From contig NZ_JAIHON010000032.1 of the NCBI RefSeq assembly GCF_021173675.1, positions 1 to 35,924 on the forward strand: a DNA stretch of 35,924 bases, given 5' to 3'. The notes beneath the pieces are model-generated. The model was not told where the DNA came from and ran no database searches. It saw only the letters and a list, made by a program, of their open reading frames with translations. Below, one piece after another: positions 25,238 through 33,864 of the stretch (position 1 is the stretch's first letter; each line of letters begins with the position of its first letter). The DNA is from Streptomyces lincolnensis. GTDB lineage: Bacteria > Actinomycetota > Actinomycetes > Streptomycetales > Streptomycetaceae. A program made the position numbers and the translations under genes.

Positions 25238-25258
25238 GTCAACACTGTGTGAACAGTG
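25238..25258 (-). promoter_or_regulatory. Operator dyad and -35 element of the XRE gene
   Basis: Holds the dyad CACTGT-GTGA-ACAGTG (25243-25258) and, read on the minus strand, TGTTCACACAGTGTTGAC, matching the site upstream of LAL 1. The TTGACA hexamer (25237-25242, minus strand) overlaps the motif, so binding there would block or shift RNA polymerase. Confidence 0.6.
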
Positions 25259-25339
25259 CGACCGGCTTCCGCATTCCTTCGAACGGTGTGTTCCCCGGAC
25301 CTGACCGGGTCGGGTCGGATCAGGTCGCGGCGCGACGCG

Positions 25340-26773
25340 TCAGCGGGTGATCGCCTTGGTCTCGAGGAACTCCTCAAGGCCGGCGCGGCCCATCTCCCGG
25401 CCGTTGCCGGACTGCTTGTACCCGCCGAACGGGGCCTGGAAGTTGTGCTGCGCACCGTTGATGTCGACCTGGCCGACGCGCAGCCGCCGGGCGATGGCCA
25501 GGGCATGGTCCTCGTCACCGGTCACCGCGGCGTTGAGCCCGTACATCGTGCCGTTGGCGATCGCGACGGCGTCATCGTCGTCGGCGTAGGGGATGACGAC
25601 GAGGACGGGCCCGAAGATCTCCTCCTGGGCGATGACCGACTCGGGGTCGACGTCGGAGAAGATCGTGGGCCGGACGTAGGCGCCGGTCTCGAAGCCCTCC
25701 GGGCGGCCGGGGCCGCCCACCACGAGCGTGGCGCCGTCGGCGATGCCGCGCCGGATGTAGTCGTCGACGCGGCGGCGCTGGGTCTCCGAGGCGAGCGGGC
25801 CGATCCGCGTGGCCTCGTCGGCGGGGTCGCCCACCACGTACTCCTCGGCCGCTTTCCGCAGCTTGCCGACCACCGTCTCCTGAAGGTGCTCGGGCACGAG
25901 CATGCGGACGTAGGCGCCGCATGCCTGACCTGCGTTGGCCCAGGCGAAGGCCAGTCCGCGGGTGACGGCGGAGTCGAGGTCGGCCTCGGGCAGGATGATG
26001 TGGGCCGCCTTCCCTCCGAGTTCGAGCGCGACGCGCTTGACCGTTCCGGAGGCGGCGACGGAGACGCTCCGGCCGGCGCGGGTGGAGCCGGTGAAGGAGA
26101 TCATGTCGATCTTCGGATGCCGGGAGAGGGCCTCACCGACGACCGGGCCGGTGCCCTGCACCACATTGAACACACCGTTCGGGACACCCGCCTCGGTGGC
26201 GATCTCCGCGAACATGCGGGCGCTGAGGGGGGAGATCTCCGAGGGCTTGAGGACGACGGTGTTGCCCGCGAGCATCGCGGGGACGACCTTGGTCACCAGC
26301 TGTTGCAGCGGGAAGTTCCAGGGGGTGATCGCGCCCACCACACCGATGGGCTCGCGGACGACGAGCGAGTTCTCGATCACTTCCGTCCACTCGAACCGCT
26401 CGGCCGAGGCGACCGCGGCCAGGGTCGACGCGACCGGGAATCCGACCTGCGCCTGCCGCGAGAAGGCGATCGGGGCGCCCATCTCCAGGGTGATGGTGGC
26501 CGCCAGTTCCTCGTCGCGTGCCTGCAGGCCCTCGGCCAGGCGCCGCATGATGTCCGCACGGTGCTGCGGGGTCGTCGCCGCCCATCCGGAGCGGGCGGCC
26601 AGCGCGGCTTCCACTGCCGCGTTCACGTCTTCTTCCGTGCCCTCGTGCACCTGGGCGACGACCGATTCGTCGGCGGGGTTCACCACGTCGATCAATGGCC
26701 CGGAACCACGGACGGCTTGGCCGTCGATCCAGTGGGACGGGGCCGGGAAAGGAGTCTTGACGCTTTCGTTCAT
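25340..26773 (-). CDS. NAD(P)+-dependent aldehyde dehydrogenase
   Basis: 477 aa from ATG 26773; an alternative ATG at 26806 has a better ribosome site (AGAGGG) and would add 11 residues. Full ALDH superfamily protein: PWNFPLQQ, the FTGSTRAGRSV nucleotide-binding loop, general-base Glu251 in ALELGGK, nucleophile Cys285 in NAGQACGAY, EEIFGPVLVVIPY and GGYKQSGNGREMG. Oxidises an aldehyde to the acid in the cytoplasm; substrate not deducible. It lies upstream of the XRE gene (about 150 bp) on the same strand and diverges from LAL 2. Confidence 0.94.
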   Translation of the reverse strand: MNESVKTPFPAPSHWIDGQAVRGSGPLIDVVNPADESVVAQVHEGTEEDVNAAVEAALAARSGWAATTPQHRADIMRRLAEGLQARDEELAATITLEMGAPIAFSRQAQVGFPVASTLAAVASAERFEWTEVIENSLVVREPIGVVGAITPWNFPLQQLVTKVVPAMLAGNTVVLKPSEISPLSARMFAEIATEAGVPNGVFNVVQGTGPVVGEALSRHPKIDMISFTGSTRAGRSVSVAASGTVKRVALELGGKAAHIILPEADLDSAVTRGLAFAWANAGQACGAYVRMLVPEHLQETVVGKLRKAAEEYVVGDPADEATRIGPLASETQRRRVDDYIRRGIADGATLVVGGPGRPEGFETGAYVRPTIFSDVDPESVIAQEEIFGPVLVVIPYADDDDAVAIANGTMYGLNAAVTGDEDHALAIARRLRVGQVDINGAQHNFQAPFGGYKQSGNGREMGRAGLEEFLETKAITR

Positions 26774-26949
26774 GCCGCCAAGGGAACATCGCTCGCCGAG
26801 GGACATCCATGCCCTCTCATGCCCATGATCCGGGTCACGCGTCACAGGGCACACGGCACACGGCAGTGGATCTCAACGCTGCGGAGGCACTCTCGCAACA
26901 GCCTCGGCAGAGGGCGGTGTTGTTATGCTCGCCGCGTGCGGGGGCGTGC

Positions 26950-29694
26950 GTGAACGGGGGCGGTGCGGCACGACTGCGTGGTCGGCGCCGCGAGTGCGGA
27001 GCGCTCGAAGAGCTGGTCTGCGAGGTGGAGGCCGGACGCAGCGCGGTCCTGGTCCTGCGTGGTGACGCCGGCATCGGGAAGTCCGTTCTCCTGGACCATC
27101 TCGCGGCACGCGTCGCGGTGCACCGCGTCGCCCGGGCTGCGGGCGCCGAGTCGGAGATGGAGCTCCCCTTCGCGGGGCTGCATCAGCTCTGCGCTCCCTT
27201 CCTCGCGCACGCCGATTCCCTTCCGCCGCCTCAGCGAGAAGCCCTGGCCACGGCGTTCGGGGTGAGCGCGGGGCCGCCTCCGGACCGGTTCCTGGTCGGC
27301 CTGGCCGTGCTCGGGCTGCTGACCGACGTGGCCGCCCGGCAGCCGCTGTTCTGTCTCGTGGACGACGCGCAGTGGCTCGATCGGGTCTCCGCCCAGACAC
27401 TGGCCTTCGTGGCGCGCCGGGTGCTCGCCGAACCGCTGGCTCTGGTCTTCGCCTCTCGTGCGCGGCCAGGACGGGACGACCTGGCCGGCCTGCCCGAGCT
27501 GACGCTGCACGGCCTGGACGACGCCGACGCCCGCGCGCTGCTGGACACGGCGGTCGACGGCCCGATGGACGAGCGGATCCGCGACCGCGTCCTCGCCGAG
27601 GCGCGCGGCAACCCCCTCGCGTTGCTGGAACTCCCCCACGGCCGCATCGACACGGACCCGGCCGAGGGGTCCATTCCTCCAGGCCCTGGGCGGGTGACCG
27701 GGCGTATCGAGCGCAGCTATCTGGCGCGGGTGCGCTCGCTGCCGACCGCGACGCAGCGACTGCTGCTGACCGCGGCCGCCGAGCCGATCGGTGACACCAC
27801 GCTGCTCAGAAGCGCCGTTGAGCTCCTGGGCATCAGCCCGGACTCGGCCGGCCCGGCCGTGACGGCGGGGCTGCTCGAGGTCGGAGCCCTGGTGCGTTTC
27901 AGGCATCCGTTGCTGCGCTCCGCCGTCTACCGGTCGGCCGGACTCGCGGAGCTTCGGGAAGTCCACCGGGCCCTGGCGGAGGTGACCGACCCCGTCCTCG
28001 ACCCCGACCGCCGCGCCTGGCACCTCGCGCGGGCGACGGTCAGGCCGGACGAGACGATCGCCGCCGAACTGGAGTCGTCGGCCGGGCGGGCGGCGGCCCG
28101 GGGCGGCACCGCAGCGGCGGCCGCGTTCCTCGCCCACGCGGCCGTGCTGACGCCCGACCCACGGCGCAAGGCCGAGCGCGCCCTCGCGGCGGCTCAGGCG
28201 AAGCTCCTGGCCGGCGCGCCCGCCGCGGCTCGCGATCTGCTGGCCCTGGCGCGGGCCGGCGTTCTCCACGAACTCGATCACGCCCGCGCTGACCTCGTCG
28301 AGGCCCGGCTGTCGCTCGCCTCCAGTCGCCTCACCGAAGCGCTCCCCCAACTGCTCGTCACCGCACGGCACATGGTGCCGCTCGATGTCGGGCTGGCTCG
28401 TGAAACCTTCCTGGACACCCTGTCGGCCGCCGTCTTCGCCGGGCGCCTCGCGTCGCCCGATGCGGGCGCACGCGAAGTGGCGGCAGCGGCGCAGCAGACG
28501 TCCCCGCCGCACACGAGACCGCCGACCAGCGCCGATCTGCTCCTGGAAGCCCTCGCCACCCGCTTCACCGCCGGGTTCCGCGACGCGGTCGCCGTCTCGC
28601 GGGCCGCGGTGAGCGCGTTCCGCCGCGAGACCGAACCCGACACGGTGCTGCGCTGGTCGTGGCTGGCCTCGACGCTGGCAGCCGACATGTGGGACTTCGA
28701 GGGCTGGACTGAGCTGACCGCACGCCATGTGCGGACCGCCCGTGCCGTCGGCGCGCTGACCGAACTGCCGCTCGCGCTCAACTCACGGGTCGTCATCCAC
28801 GCATACGCCGGTGAACTCGACGCGGCGACACTGCTCGTCGCGGAGATCGACCGGGTCCAGAAGGCGGTCGGCGGCGGCTTCGCGCCGTACGGCACGATGA
28901 CGCTCGCCGCCTGGCAGGGGCACCCGAACGAAGCCGCCGCGCTGATCGAGGCCAGGATGGAGGAGGCCGTCCAGCGAGGTGAGGGCCTCGGCGTGACCGG
29001 CGCACGCCGGGCCGACGCCCTGCTCCACAACGGTCTGGGCGAGTACGACAAGGCGTGGGAGGCCGCCCGGCTGGCGAGTGCCCATCCGCAGGACCTGGTC
29101 GCGGCCAACTGGGGACTGGTCGAGCAGGTGGAGGCCGGGGTGCGCAGCGCCCGCCCCGACGCGGCGCGGGGAGCGCTGATCCGGCTGACCGGGATCACGG
29201 ACGCCGCCGCCACTGACTGGGCGTTGGGCGTCCAGGCGCGTTCCCGGGCGCTGCTCGATCAGGGCAGTGCGGCCGAGGAGTCGTACCAGGAGGCGATCGA
29301 GCGGCTCGGACGCACCCGCGTCGCCATGGAGACGGCCCGGTCGCATCTGCTGTACGGCGAGTGGTTGCGGCGCGAGGGCCGTACCGCCGATGCCCGTGCC
29401 CAGTTGCGGCGGGCGCACGCCCTGTTCACGCGGTTCGGTGCGGGCGCCTTCGCGGAACGCGCCGTACGTGAACTGCGGGCCACCGGTGAGTCGGTGGCCC
29501 CCCGCGACGGCACCGCCGCGACGGCGCTCACCGCTCAGGAGGCCCAGATCGCCCGTCTGGCCCGGGACGGGCTCACCAACTCCGAGATCGGCGCCCAGCT
29601 GTTCCTGAGCCCGCACACCGTGGAATGGCATCTGCGCAAGGTGTACGCCAAGCTCGGCATCACCTCCCGACGGCTGCTGCGCACGGCCCTGTGA
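26950..29694 (+). CDS. LAL-family (large ATP-binding LuxR) transcriptional regulator 2
   Basis: 914 aa from GTG 26950. The open frame extends upstream, but with this start Walker A GDAGIGKS (38-45) and Walker B LVDDAQWLD (about 136-144) fall at the same residue numbers as in LAL 1. A TATGCT -10-like hexamer at 26924-26929 also suggests transcription begins just before. If translation began at GTG 26917 instead, a TTA codon (26923) would be codon 3. TPR-like middle, C-terminal LuxR HTH LTAQEAQIARLARDGLTNSE...SPHTVEWHLRKVYAKLG. Shared blocks with LAL 1 include PPDRFLVGLAVL and TDPVLDPDRRAWH. Target genes unknown; it diverges from the aldehyde dehydrogenase gene. Confidence 0.92.
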   Translation: MNGGGAARLRGRRRECGALEELVCEVEAGRSAVLVLRGDAGIGKSVLLDHLAARVAVHRVARAAGAESEMELPFAGLHQLCAPFLAHADSLPPPQREALATAFGVSAGPPPDRFLVGLAVLGLLTDVAARQPLFCLVDDAQWLDRVSAQTLAFVARRVLAEPLALVFASRARPGRDDLAGLPELTLHGLDDADARALLDTAVDGPMDERIRDRVLAEARGNPLALLELPHGRIDTDPAEGSIPPGPGRVTGRIERSYLARVRSLPTATQRLLLTAAAEPIGDTTLLRSAVELLGISPDSAGPAVTAGLLEVGALVRFRHPLLRSAVYRSAGLAELREVHRALAEVTDPVLDPDRRAWHLARATVRPDETIAAELESSAGRAAARGGTAAAAAFLAHAAVLTPDPRRKAERALAAAQAKLLAGAPAAARDLLALARAGVLHELDHARADLVEARLSLASSRLTEALPQLLVTARHMVPLDVGLARETFLDTLSAAVFAGRLASPDAGAREVAAAAQQTSPPHTRPPTSADLLLEALATRFTAGFRDAVAVSRAAVSAFRRETEPDTVLRWSWLASTLAADMWDFEGWTELTARHVRTARAVGALTELPLALNSRVVIHAYAGELDAATLLVAEIDRVQKAVGGGFAPYGTMTLAAWQGHPNEAAALIEARMEEAVQRGEGLGVTGARRADALLHNGLGEYDKAWEAARLASAHPQDLVAANWGLVEQVEAGVRSARPDAARGALIRLTGITDAAATDWALGVQARSRALLDQGSAAEESYQEAIERLGRTRVAMETARSHLLYGEWLRREGRTADARAQLRRAHALFTRFGAGAFAERAVRELRATGESVAPRDGTAATALTAQEAQIARLARDGLTNSEIGAQLFLSPHTVEWHLRKVYAKLGITSRRLLRTAL

Positions 29695-29696
29695 GG

Positions 29697-29718
29697 GGCG
29701 CTTCGCGGACGTAGCGCC
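29697..29718. terminator. Possible short terminator after LAL 2
   Basis: 6-bp arms GGCGCT / AGCGCC with a 10-nt loop, 3 bp after the LAL 2 stop and between convergent reading frames. Weak. Confidence 0.35.
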
Positions 29719-29726
29719 TCAGCGTC

Positions 29727-30180
29727 TCAGGACGCCGCGCGGGACGTGAGAGAGGCGTCGAAGGTCCGGCGCCCCCGGACGTACTCTCCACGAGGCAGCA
29801 GGCCGCCCGTCGTCAACGCACTGCCGACCTTGCCCGGAAGCCTCACCGGCCCGACGAGGCGCCGCTGGCCCTGGGAGCGCACGATGCGACGCGCCATGTC
29901 CACCATGTCCAGTCGCTCGGGCCCCGCGATCTGCGGTGCCATCCCGGACGGGCCGTGTACCGCGCGCTCGACGAGTGCCTCCGCGACGTCCTGCGCCGCG
30001 ACGGGCTGCGTGAGCATTCTCGGCATCATGACCACGGGGATTTTCGCGGCCGGCAAGGGCTCGGGGAACTCGAAGAACTGGGTGGCGCGCAGCACCGTCC
30101 ACGGCACTCCGCCGTCGCGGACCAGTTCTCCTGCGCGTGCTTGCCGAAGTAGTAGCCATGGACAAGACGGGCACCGCGTC
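29727..30180 (-). pseudogene. NmrA-like atypical SDR, frameshifted and truncated
   Basis: The C-terminal half is intact in one minus-strand frame: GGVPWTVLRATQFFEF, VMMPRMLTQPVAAQDVAEAL, IAGPERLDMVDMARRIV. Just upstream, GYYFGKHAQE reads in another frame; GAGAACTG near 30125-30130 needs one more G to give QEELVRDGGVPW. Farther upstream the sequence decays, and the Rossmann NAD(P) motif expected at the N-terminus is gone, replaced by the end of the ECF gene. Such SDR/epimerase genes often neighbour ECF41 sigma factors and are their targets, so this is probably a dead ECF target. Confidence 0.75.
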
Positions 30181-30305
30181 TGTGACAGCAGACGGCCACG
30201 GAATCGGGATCGGGATCGTCCGCTCCAGGCAGTCCGTGAAAGGGCCGCTCTCCTGATTGGTCAGCTCGTCCCAGGCCGGCCCCGCGATCTGCCTCTCCGG
30301 TGCGC

Positions 30306-31043
30306 TCAACCGTCCGCAGTCCGAGCCGCCGGCGCACCCACGGGCCGTCCGACGTCGTTCAGGAGGACCTGCTCCAACCGCGCCATGTCACCTGCCTGAG
30401 CGGCCGCGAAGAACGCCTGCACCAGGCGGCGGTGCGTGACGGCGTCCACCGAGCGCCGTCGGCCGTGTCCGAGCAGGTGCCGCTGGGCGCGGGTGACCTG
30501 CTGCCGCGCGTTGACGACGCTGATGTCGAGCAGTGCGGCGATGCGGTCGTACGGATATCCGAACCCCTCCTTCAGGACGAACGCGGCGCGCTGCCGGGGT
30601 GTCAGCGCCTCCAGCAGCAGGCCGACCGCTGCCTCCACCGCGTCCTGCCGCTCGGCCACGGCCTCCGGTGTGGCGTCGGGGTCGGGCGGTTCCGGAAGCC
30701 AGGGGGTGGCACAGTACTCGCGCCGCCTGCGGGACGAGTGAAGGACGTTGATCGCCACCCGGACGGTGATCGTCCGAAGCAGCGCCGACGGGCTGTGCAC
30801 GGCATGGCGGTCCGTGCGGTGCAGCCGCAGCCACACCTCCTGCAGCACGTCCTCGGCCTCGGTCGCGTTGCCGAGGATGCGATGAGCGATCCCGATGAGT
30901 GCGGGCCGGATCCGCCAGTAGACGGCTGCCGCGGCCTCCAAGTCGTCGATGGTCGAGGCCGCAGGGCGACCTCCCAGGACCGGCGTGCGCCTGGCTTCCC
31001 ACAGATGGGGCTCCAGATGTGTCTCCACCAGATGTGTCTCCAC
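30306..31043 (-). CDS. ECF41-like RNA polymerase sigma factor lacking its SnoaL extension
   Basis: 245 aa from GTG 31043, 6 nt after GAGGAG. Sigma-2: YWRIRPALIGIAHRIL, AEDVLQEVWLRLHR; the linker has the WLPEP motif characteristic of ECF41-type factors; sigma-4: LTPRQRAAFVLKEGFGYPYDRIAALLDIS. It ends at GDMARLEQVLLNDVGRPVG..., a few residues into where the SnoaL-like regulatory domain starts in full-length relatives, and runs straight into the SDR remnant, so a deletion removed both the tail and the SDR start. In characterised ECF41 proteins tail truncation alters activity. The first 15 bp are tandemly duplicated. Diverges from OsmC. Confidence 0.85.
   Translation of the reverse strand: METHLVETHLEPHLWEARRTPVLGGRPAASTIDDLEAAAAVYWRIRPALIGIAHRILGNATEAEDVLQEVWLRLHRTDRHAVHSPSALLRTITVRVAINVLHSSRRRREYCATPWLPEPPDPDATPEAVAERQDAVEAAVGLLLEALTPRQRAAFVLKEGFGYPYDRIAALLDISVVNARQQVTRAQRHLLGHGRRRSVDAVTHRRLVQAFFAAAQAGDMARLEQVLLNDVGRPVGAPAARTADG
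31014..31043 (-). repeat. Perfect 15-bp tandem duplication over the ECF start codon
   Basis: GTGGAGACACATCTG twice in a row on the minus strand, giving two in-frame GTG codons and the peptide repeat ETHLVETHL. Only the upstream copy has the GAGGAG at correct spacing. Confidence 0.9.
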
Positions 31044-31325
31044 GGTCGACTCCTCAGCCGGGACGGGTCAGCGGCTTCGGAACACCGCTGGTCCCAACCT
31101 CGCGCGGCGGCGCCGGCACCGCGCCATTGACGGTCCGTAGGAGCCGCGTGGTGGTGCCGTAGTCAGGCCGTGGTGGACCCGTGGTCGCGCGCCGCGACCC
31201 GGGACCGGCCAGGACGCCTCGATCTTTTCCGGGCCGACCTGTCACATGCCCGGACGCCGCTCGGTCTCTGAGGCAGAGGGATGAGCCACACCCTGGTCCC
31301 CGCGTTTCGGACGAGAGGAACACCC
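31044..31325. promoter_or_regulatory. Divergent promoter region, ECF sigma / OsmC
   Basis: 282 bp holding the promoters of both genes. No clear palindrome or ECF-type promoter pair was recognised by eye. Confidence 0.4.
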
Positions 31326-31733
31326 ATGACCACGCGCATCGTGACCGTCGCCGAAGGCGGGCGGCTCACCCGTTCCGTCACGATCGGCCCTCACCACCTG
31401 CTGGCCGACGAGCCCGAGCCCCTGAGCGACGACGCCGGTCCCACCCCGGGAGAGCTGCTGCTGGCCGCGCTGGGGTCCTGCACCTCCATGGCGGTGCGGG
31501 CCATGGCGGACCGGCACGGCTGGCCACTGGAACGGGTCGACGTCGCCGTCCGGTTCGGCGAGCAGGGGCACATCGTCAAGAACGTCGGGCTGACCGGCGA
31601 CCTGGACCCGGCCCAGCGGGAGCAGCTGCTGGCAGCGGCCGGGCGCTGTCCCATTCACCGGCTGCTGACCCGGGAGACGAAGATCGTCACCGTACCCGCT
31701 CTGTTGGCGGAACCGAACGCGTCGCCCATCTAG
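31326..31733 (+). CDS. OsmC-family peroxiredoxin-like protein
   Basis: 135 aa from ATG 31326 behind GAGAGGA. OsmC/YhfA-type fold with the two redox cysteines: Cys52 in LLLAALGSCTSMAVRAMA and Cys108 in AAGRCPIHRLL, the usual long spacing. Members reduce organic hydroperoxides with thiol partners in the cytoplasm. It diverges from the ECF sigma gene, so it could be a target of that factor; no promoter motif was proved. Length and motifs are normal. Confidence 0.92.
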   Translation: MTTRIVTVAEGGRLTRSVTIGPHHLLADEPEPLSDDAGPTPGELLLAALGSCTSMAVRAMADRHGWPLERVDVAVRFGEQGHIVKNVGLTGDLDPAQREQLLAAAGRCPIHRLLTRETKIVTVPALLAEPNASPI

Positions 31734-31887
31734 GCGACTTCGTGCGCCGACTCGTGCACGAGGACGCCGGACCGAGGGGAGAACCCACCCTGGTCGCCGG
31801 CGGGGCGGAGGGCGTGGAAAGGGCGCGCAGGCTGAGAGTGGCCGTAAACCTTTCGACAGCGGGCCGCTGACCTGCGAACGTCCAGCC

Positions 31888-32325
31888 ATGAGTGATGAGT
31901 CGATCCTCCCCGAGGGATACGAGCTGTCCGTCGACCCCGACCGCATCGATGTCGGACGGGTCCACCAGTGGTTGTCCACCGACGCGTACTGGGCCATCGG
32001 CCGCCCCCGCGAGAAGCAGGAGAGCGCGATAGCCGGCTCGCTCAACTTCGGGGTGTACGAGGCGGGTTCAGGGGAGCAGGTCGCGTACGCGCGGGTGGTG
32101 ACCGACCGCAGCACGTTCGCATGGCTCTGCGATGTGTACGTCGACCGGTCGGCGCGCGGAAAGGGCCTGGGCACCGCCCTGGTCGCGGCCGTGCGCGAGC
32201 ACCTGCGGCCGTACGGACTGCGCCGCATCCTGCTGGCCACCCACGACGCACACGGCGTCTACGCGAGGCTCGGGTTCGAGCCGCTCGCCAAGCCGGACCA
32301 GTGGATGGCGCTCGTGTTCGAGTGA
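31888..32325 (+). CDS. GNAT-family N-acetyltransferase (small, single domain)
   Basis: 145 aa from ATG 31888. Complete GNAT domain: VAYARVVTDRSTFAWLCDVYVD (strands 4-5), acetyl-CoA loop RSARGKGLGTALVAAVREH, and YARLGFEPLAKPDQWMAL at the end. This resembles the small GNATs related to YjdJ/YhbS types; substrate not recognisable. It is 154 bp downstream of OsmC on the same strand, with no obvious ribosome site before the ATG. Confidence 0.9.
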   Translation: MSDESILPEGYELSVDPDRIDVGRVHQWLSTDAYWAIGRPREKQESAIAGSLNFGVYEAGSGEQVAYARVVTDRSTFAWLCDVYVDRSARGKGLGTALVAAVREHLRPYGLRRILLATHDAHGVYARLGFEPLAKPDQWMALVFE

Positions 32326-32467
32326 AGAGCGCGGCTCAGGCGACGACCGGCCTGGGGAGAGGGGCCGGGCGCGGTGGCGATCATCCCGGCTGTGGGCCGA
32401 GAGGCCTCGCGTGACTCCTGAGTAAACGCCCCTTGAACTGCGGAGTCTCTCGTTCCGCCATCACCGC

Positions 32468-33010
32468 ATGCGTCTTCGGGTCACGTTCGTCGCCGCCGCG
32501 CGCTGCTCCTCGCCACTCCTCGCCGCTAGCGGAGCGCTTCGAGGACGACCGGCCGCTGGACCAGGTCGGCCGGGACGAAGTGCAGCGCGCCGCCCATGAG
32601 CTGGTGCCGCCGGCGGCGGCCGAGCTGCGCTGCTGCTCGCCGACGCCCCACAGCCTGGCCACGGGTGACGCGCTCGGTCAGGCGTGACATGGGCCGCTGG
32701 CGTGGCTTCACGCTCGGCGAGGCCATGGCCCGGGAGCCCTCGGCGGTGGACGCCTGGCTCGCCGACGCGCTCGCCGTCCCGCACGTCGGCGAGTCGCCGA
32801 ATGCCTTCATCTCCCGCATAGGTGGCTGGCTCGACACCCGCCAGGCGTGCGACAGCGGCCGTATTGTCGCCGCGGCCGAGCCGTCCGTGCTGCGCGGCAC
32901 CCTGGTCTACGCGCTGAAGGCACCACCGTCTTCGTCCTGGAACATGGACATCCGCCCCGTCGACGGTCACGGTCGCGGGCCGGGCGGGCCGTTGGAACCT
33001 GCGGTTGAGT
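32468..33010 (+). pseudogene. Histidine-phosphatase-superfamily protein, multiply frameshifted
   Basis: A phosphoglycerate-mutase-like relative spread over three frames: MRLRVTFVAAARCSS (frame 2, 32468), LAERFEDDRPLDQVGRDEV...SPTPHSLATGDALG (frame 3, to TGA 32687), DMGRWRGFTLGEAMAREP...EPSVLRGTLVYALKAPPSS (frame 1) and STVTVAGRAGRWNLRLS (frame 2, about 32958-33010). At least two single-base-type shifts and one deletion before DMGRW are needed. The tail abuts the remnant of a LAL gene on the other strand. Confidence 0.75.
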
Positions 33011-33327
33011 GCCAGGACGAGCAGGACGGGTTCGGCGAGGAGCCGTCGCGCGACGAACTCCAGGGGCTGGGCGGACACCCGGTCCAGCCACTGGGAGTCG
33101 TCGACCATGCATAGCAGCGGCTCGTCCGCGACGGCCGCGGCCAGCAGGCTCAGCGTGGCCAGACCGACCAGGAAGCGGTCGGGAGCGGCGCCGGCCCGCA
33201 TGCCGGAGGCGGTGCGCAGAACCAGAACCCCGCTCTGGCCGGCCATGACCTGCGTGAGGATGCCTTCGAGGAGCTGACACTCGTCCTGCCGCCCGAGGAG
33301 TTCGGTCCGTGCTCCGGCCCTCGCCAT
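33005..33327 (-). pseudogene. Third LAL regulator, reduced to part of its ATPase domain
   Basis: From ATG 33327 the protein reads ELLGRQDECQLLEGILTQ...GVLVLR, then directly SGMRAGAAPDRFLVGLATLS and Walker B CMVDDSQWLDRVS, ending after RRLLAEPVLLVLAL. Compared with LAL 1 and LAL 2, about 60-65 residues containing Walker A are missing in frame, and everything after the Walker B region, including TPR and HTH, is gone. It cannot bind ATP normally or DNA. The cut end meets the histidine-phosphatase remnant near 33005. Confidence 0.8.
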
Positions 33328-33427
33328 GGCAGCCCCGGCCGCCACCCCGCCCCGGCGTCTCACAACCGATCAGTTTCAACCACGCCCGGCCCGTATCCCG
33401 CCAGGGGCCGGGGAACGCGTCCGCGGG

Positions 33428-33769
33428 TCAGGCCACCGATGCCACGACGACGAACGTACACACGAACGTCACCAGGCCGATCACGGCCGTAGCAAGCATC
33501 GTCCCCCGCAGCCAACGTCCGAACCGGAGGTGATGCGCCGCCTCGGCCGCGCCGACACTGTCGGCGATGTGCTCGGTCACCATGCGGGCCACGTACTTCT
33601 GCTCCTCGAGATACCACTGCTCGATATCCCGCTTCTGCCCGTGGGTCAGCCCGGCCGCCCTCTCGGTGAAGGCGGAGACCCGCCGACGAGCGGCGCTGAG
33701 GTGCGCCTCGCGGTACAGGTACGCCTGGAGGTCGGCCAGCCCACGAGCGGCCTGTTTGCTCGTGTTCAT
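33428..33769 (-). CDS. Small single-pass membrane protein, unknown function
   Basis: 113 aa from ATG 33769 with GGGAG upstream. A charged helical N-terminal part (MNTSKQAARGLADLQAYLYREAHLSAARRR...GQKRDIEQWYLEEQKYVARMV) is followed by one hydrophobic helix at about 90-113 (TMLATAVIGLVTFVCTFVVV) reaching the C-terminus, so the protein is probably tail-anchored with a cytoplasmic head. No enzyme motif. It lies downstream of two hydrolase genes on the same strand. Not recognised as a characterised family. Confidence 0.78.
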   Translation of the reverse strand: MNTSKQAARGLADLQAYLYREAHLSAARRRVSAFTERAAGLTHGQKRDIEQWYLEEQKYVARMVTEHIADSVGAAEAAHHLRFGRWLRGTMLATAVIGLVTFVCTFVVVASVA

Positions 33770-33864
33770 GATGTGCTCCCAGTGTCGGAGGCGCCCGGTC
33801 CGAGGGCGGACGGTGGTGCCGGTGGGTCACCGCCGGCCTCGGCCGGGCGCGACCAACCGCACAC

